Origin: Schistosoma mansoni
Lineage: Eukaryota; Platyhelminthes; Trematoda; Strigeidida; Schistosomatidae
Length of the DNA stretch: 64,000 nt
Assembly: GCF_000237925.1 (NCBI RefSeq)
Contig: NC_031500.1
Coordinates: 17,075,753-17,139,752, forward strand
Direction of reading: 5' to 3'
In this document: positions 33,786 to 64,000 of the stretch, piece after piece
How the letters are laid out: the number at the start of each line of letters is the position of its first letter
Position numbering within the stretch: the stretch's first letter is position 1
The notes under the pieces: generated by a model
The model's database searches: none
Told to the model about the DNA's origin: nothing
What the model saw: only the letters and a program-made list of their open reading frames with translations
Translations under genes and position numbers: made by a program

Positions 33786-35160
33786 TTTTATTATAACTAA
33801 GTATAACTTGCTAATGGATAGTTTTTATTTTTATAAATTAATTCTTAACTCCACTTACTAAAATCTCCAAATTTGGTCAGAGCATCAAATCGATCAAATG
33901 GTGACTTGCTTTCTCTAACACGGATTTTCTTGAAATATAACCATTAGCTAAGATTATAAATGAATACCACTGGGTAGCTGTTTATTTACGTAAAACAATG
34001 TACAATACAGTATTGTACATTGTTTTACGTCAGCTAACAGCTACACAGATTGAAGAACTGGATGTAAACACTGGGAATTTCAGACATTGTAAAAACTCTG
34101 CTCATTCAAACCTGAGCAATTTACCAGCAAAATATTTTTCGTTCATACATATTGTTTATACATTATCTAAAATGAGATAGAAAATTCTTAGTACCACTCA
34201 TAACATACCTTATATTCATCGTCATTTATTATATTGCTCTACTGTAGTGTGTGCTACTTATTTCGAAATAAGTAGTATATAACGCTGGTCAGGAATAATA
34301 TGTCTGGCAGCAAAAGGTTGACAAGATCGAGGAGGAAAGAATGGAGACAGAAAGAAATTGGTATGGAAATGCAGGAATAATGAAGTCTGAGACAACTAAT
34401 GAACATTTTGCAAATGAAATATTGATGTATGTTTTCTCCATTTTATAACGTAACTAACTTCTTGTCAAAGGGTTTTTAAAATTTATTTTATACATTTCAT
34501 GCTACTTAAATAATAATAAGTAGCACATATATATTAACAAAATATTTCAAATCATTCTGGTTACAGAATTATATGAACTCACCTGAAATGACATCACATC
34601 ATACGAAAAATTACTTAATTGAGTTGTACAAGGTTTACATTTATTTGACATAAAACGATTAAGAGGACTGATTAAAACAATATTAAAATCTAGGACAATT
34701 ATTTAGTTAGTATTAAAGTAGAAATATAAGGTTCTTTGTATCAGGTTAGACAGAAGGGGAATTCAGTGTTACTTATAAATTCAGATGAGATTCGGAAAAA
34801 TTTAAATATATAAAGATATTTGAGGCATGGATGCTATAAAGAAGAACAAAATCTGATGAGACCATGATTTACAGATGACATTTGAGAGATATTGAGGTTA
34901 CCCTATTTACTAAGGTAAATGAGCGTTGTAAATTGGTGTGAGGAATCAGGTTTACGATTTACTGTTGGTGTTACGTTTAGTTATTAGAATTAGAGTTTTC
35001 CTTACGAACTGACATTAGCTATAATGCCGTTTGTCAATATGCATGAATGAATTTCACGTCGGGATCCAAGACCTACTATATTAAGCATGATTAGTTCTTC
35101 CATAAATTAGTGACCCGCCCCAAAACTCACTGAACTACTCCTGCTACATAAAAATTCGTC
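33786..35160. other. No gene seen; contains a palindrome
   Basis: AT-rich. A near-perfect palindrome lies at 33974-34044. 'gtgtgctacttatttcgaaa' near 34250 resembles the low-copy repeat at 12.3 and 27.5 kb. Confidence 0.4.
33974..34044. repeat. 35-bp palindrome with 1-nt centre
   Basis: Arms 33974-34008 and 34010-34044 around A34009. The inner 21 bp of each arm pair perfectly, a 5-bp block differs, and the outer 9 bp pair again. Too tight for a standard microRNA precursor; it could extrude as a cruciform. Confidence 0.65.
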
Positions 35161-35860
35161 TGCAGTCTGTCTTCTGTAAGAGCAGCTACCTCAAAAACTT
35201 CATCAAAATGTGCATGAACAATCAAAATACTGTAAAAAACCGACTTTGGAAACCAAGAAAACTATTGTCTCACATTATGAAAGAAATATCCTGGAAACCA
35301 TTTAGCCTTAACGTCGCTCACAACCCAACACAGTCACGTAGTTATATTCTATGCAGGCCAAAAACCACAACATCAAAGAAGAGAAAGTTCAACATCGTTT
35401 ACAAAATATATTGCACCAACTGCGGGAAACATTATATTAGAAGAACTGGGCACCCCTTTCACCTACTCATGAATAAACATAGAGCAGTGAAGAACGAACA
35501 AGATATACCACCACTGATATCGATGTATGCAGACAGCAATCAAGATGAATTCGATTTTAAAAAAAATCGGAATCTAGGACCTTGTAAGCTCCAAGAATAC
35601 TAGAAAATTTGTGGAAGCAACATGCGCATCGACATCGACTCAATCTATGAACCCATAGAGATGTCAGTCCGGAGGCCAGCTAACAAAGACAATACACATT
35701 AATCCAAGAGTAATTGAAGGCAATAAAATCTAAGAAGAAAGTCATTCACAAACAAGGCCACAGGAATGAACTGACAAAACACATCTGAAATAATTAGTAA
35801 GCTCACTTCTACAAGAAGTTCATGATGACAATTACAAAATAATCTTAGCTATACCACTAT
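35160..35860 (+). mobile_element. Penelope-like element fragment (GIY-YIG-like remnant)
   Basis: 131 open codons (35208-35603) include FNIVYKIYCTNCGKHYIRRTGHP, HLLMNKHRAVKNEQ and SNQDEF. This fits the Cys-containing GIY-YIG-type endonuclease region of Penelope-like retroelements (usual form VYKI.C..C...YIG.TG). A related, more decayed copy lies at 46.0-46.4 kb. No reverse transcriptase is seen upstream. Confidence 0.65.
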
Positions 35861-36210
35861 TGAAAAATTGGAAGGATTGTAGGTCTGTTTCATACTAGCA
35901 TGTGACTCCCTAGCAGCGCGCATCCACGACTTTGCACGCAAGTTCCAGTGAGTGACCGTGACCAATGGAGCTAACTCAGGTCAGGTGCGAGACAATTACC
36001 CACCAAAGACAAGTGAAGATGGCCGTACAATATTGTGGATTGTTTGAAATTAGACATTAGCAGCACTGGATGTCAGCGCGTGAGATCGAGAGTCCTGGAT
36101 CCGATACCAGTGCGCCTGGAAGTCTACTGCTGAGGAGTCCCACACTAGGCCGAAACGGCCATCTAGTGCTCCCAGGTTTTCAATGGTGGTCATAGATCGC
36201 TCTAGTCTAA
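35861..36210. repeat. Hammerhead family II, diverged inverted copy
   Basis: An antisense ribozyme scrap at 35870-35940, leader-like sequence, then a sense ribozyme at 36126-36171 (CTGAGGA and GAAA present; one stem II mismatch) and tail 'cccaggttttcaatggtggt'. The A-box region is poor. Confidence 0.65.
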
Positions 36211-36251
36211 CAAAATGAAGTAATGTAAAGACGAACATTACAACTTGACAT

Positions 36252-36772
36252 TTGTCCCCCGATTGTCCTGGTACAGTCAAGAGTGGCGGGGGTCAGCTCT
36301 ACCTCTCGAAATACTCTCACATGAACACACATATACAACAATTGTCAGGGGAGTCCTACTTAGTGTTTATGAGATTGAGGACGAAAAACGAATGTCCGGT
36401 TCTTTAACCGCGTTAGTGGATATGGAGCGTCCACCTAGGGGAGTTAGAAAACCATGATTCCAAACCAACAGTGCACATGGGTTCTAGTATCCTGAAGAAA
36501 CAAATGGAGTATGAACCTATTTTCGATCATCGGCCACCACGAGACTGCATCTCTTTACGTTGCTCCACTGTCCTAAGGATTAGATCTTCAAGTTAAAGGG
36601 TCGGGGAGTATCTTTCTAAGAAAAACACCCGTTTCGGTTTGGGCACCCGAGCAGTATAACCGCCCTCACATAAACCAATGATAAATACTACCGGCCTCAT
36701 TGTTATTGTGTGATTCATATGTATTTGGAGCCCCCTTGTACCAATGTTTATATGTTCAAATAATAAAATCAG
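36252..36772 (+). repeat. Family A repeat, diverged copy
   Basis: 'ccccgattgtcctggtacag' to 'cccccttgtaccaatgttta' with an AAATAA-type tail. Older than the copies at 44.4, 55.3 and 62.1 kb. Confidence 0.75.
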
Positions 36773-36845
36773 CCTCACCCTCAATATCCCATAACCAGTA
36801 GATTTGACTGGTATTTTAATACTTTTAATAATTACCACATTAGGA

Positions 36846-37050
36846 GGAAAGCTTCAAGATGCCTATTGTCCTTCTGAACGACATCATCAGCATAAACTTC
36901 GGTTAGAAGTGAAGTGTTTGAATTTTTCCACATGTGATTCACAGCTTGTCCTGTGCACCTCGATGTTGATTGTGCTGACAATGTCGTTTAGAAGGACGAT
37001 GAAAGCTCCACGACCAAATCATCCAGATCACAGAACAAACCTACATTAAG
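36846..37050. repeat. Penelope-tail-related inverted repeat
   Basis: 'attgtccttctgaacgacat' near 36866 reappears inverted as 'tgtcgtttagaaggacgatg' near 36982, followed by 'ctccacgaccaaatcatcca'. Same segment as 13545-13670 and 46470-46610. Confidence 0.5.
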
Positions 37051-37649
37051 ATAAGAGAACTTAACAATACTAAACAAATGAAGTATGAATGAGTACGACA
37101 CAAAGAGAAGTGGTAATTACTATATATATCTATCTTTTGTTTATTTATTTACGTTTATTTACAAATAAAAAACAAACAAACAAACGACAAACTTCCCTGA
37201 AATCAATAAAGGTATTTCATTAACATTATCAATGTCATTATTGTCATCATTATCATCATATACAATGGATAATATTGAAATTGACTTTGTACATAAAAAA
37301 AAGATACTCTTCATCATTTAAGAAAAAATAATCTTGAAAAATGGTTTCTGTTTTTTGCTTACTACAAAAAAGAGAACAATCATTATTGTACACACAAAAT
37401 GTATGTGTAAATTTTTTCTGTTTTTCATTTTCTTTTTTTGGAGAAAAGATACTCCATGTCTACAATGTTTGAGACATTAGACATATGATGAGAGGGAGGG
37501 GAACAATGGGGGAAAATGCAAATAAAATGAAAAAGCATGTTTGTTTGTTTGTTTAACAATCTTGAATGAGGGGGGTGGTAGAGAAAGAATTGAAACAAAA
37601 AAGATGCACAAAAGAAAACAAACAATTACTATTATTTACTCATTAGTTA
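37051..37649 (-). other. Probable KAT6 3' UTR and 3' flank
   Basis: Downstream of the KAT6 stop on the minus strand. Several AATAAA motifs occur on the minus strand around 37137-37160 (plus-strand TTTATT), giving a 3' UTR of roughly 500 nt. A/T homopolymers throughout. Confidence 0.45.

Positions 37650-64000
<26,351 letters not shown>

Overview
This window is AT-rich eukaryotic DNA with small GT-AG introns, very dense retroposons and many microsatellites. It almost certainly comes from a blood fluke (genus Schistosoma, species not resolvable by eye). The clues are the abundant Sm-alpha-type tRNA-headed repeats that carry a hammerhead ribozyme, RTE/SR2-like and other trematode-type LINE fragments, and the style of the proteins (Asn, Ser and Thr homopolymer runs, AT-rich codons).

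Two host genes can be read, both on the minus strand. (1) Positions 7892 to 1829: a three-exon PR/SET-domain zinc-finger gene of the PRDM8/PRDM13 type, 543 residues as I splice it, apparently complete. (2) Positions 64000 (5' end beyond the window) to 37650: nine exons of a MYST-family histone acetyltransferase of the KAT6 (MOZ/MORF/Enok) type. The window holds the catalytic domain (split C2HC finger, acetyl-CoA site, catalytic Cys and Glu) and a low-complexity C-terminal tail of about 2,100 residues. All nine exons splice in phase to one 2,457-residue reading frame. Two features stand out: the first Gly of the acetyl-CoA loop is Ala, and an Asn/Asp-rich insert sits inside the catalytic domain. 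Both genes encode nuclear chromatin or transcription proteins; nothing here shows that they act together.

The roughly 30 kb between the genes (7.9-37.6 kb) and the large KAT6 introns are a repeat graveyard. I recognise: a ~335-bp Sm-alpha-like hammerhead SINE; a second tRNA-headed hammerhead family (about 20 copies) that often occurs as inverted or foldback dimers; a ~520-bp family with an AAATA-type tail ('family A'); RTE/SR2-like LINE fragments; a second LINE ('LINE-B') in 5' and 3' pieces; Penelope-like fragments with a GIY-YIG-like remnant; and at least six solo LTRs or LTR fossils, three with clear target-site duplications and two of these nested in other repeats. Two strong inverted repeats outside known repeats (24.2 kb and 34.0 kb) could be transcribed hairpins.

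The best candidate for an underdescribed system is the second hammerhead family. Its stem I differs from Sm-alpha, but the layout is the same (tRNA-like A/B boxes, then hammerhead, then tail). It occurs in both head-to-tail and foldback arrangements, so ribozyme modules lie on both strands inside inverted repeats of up to ~130 bp.
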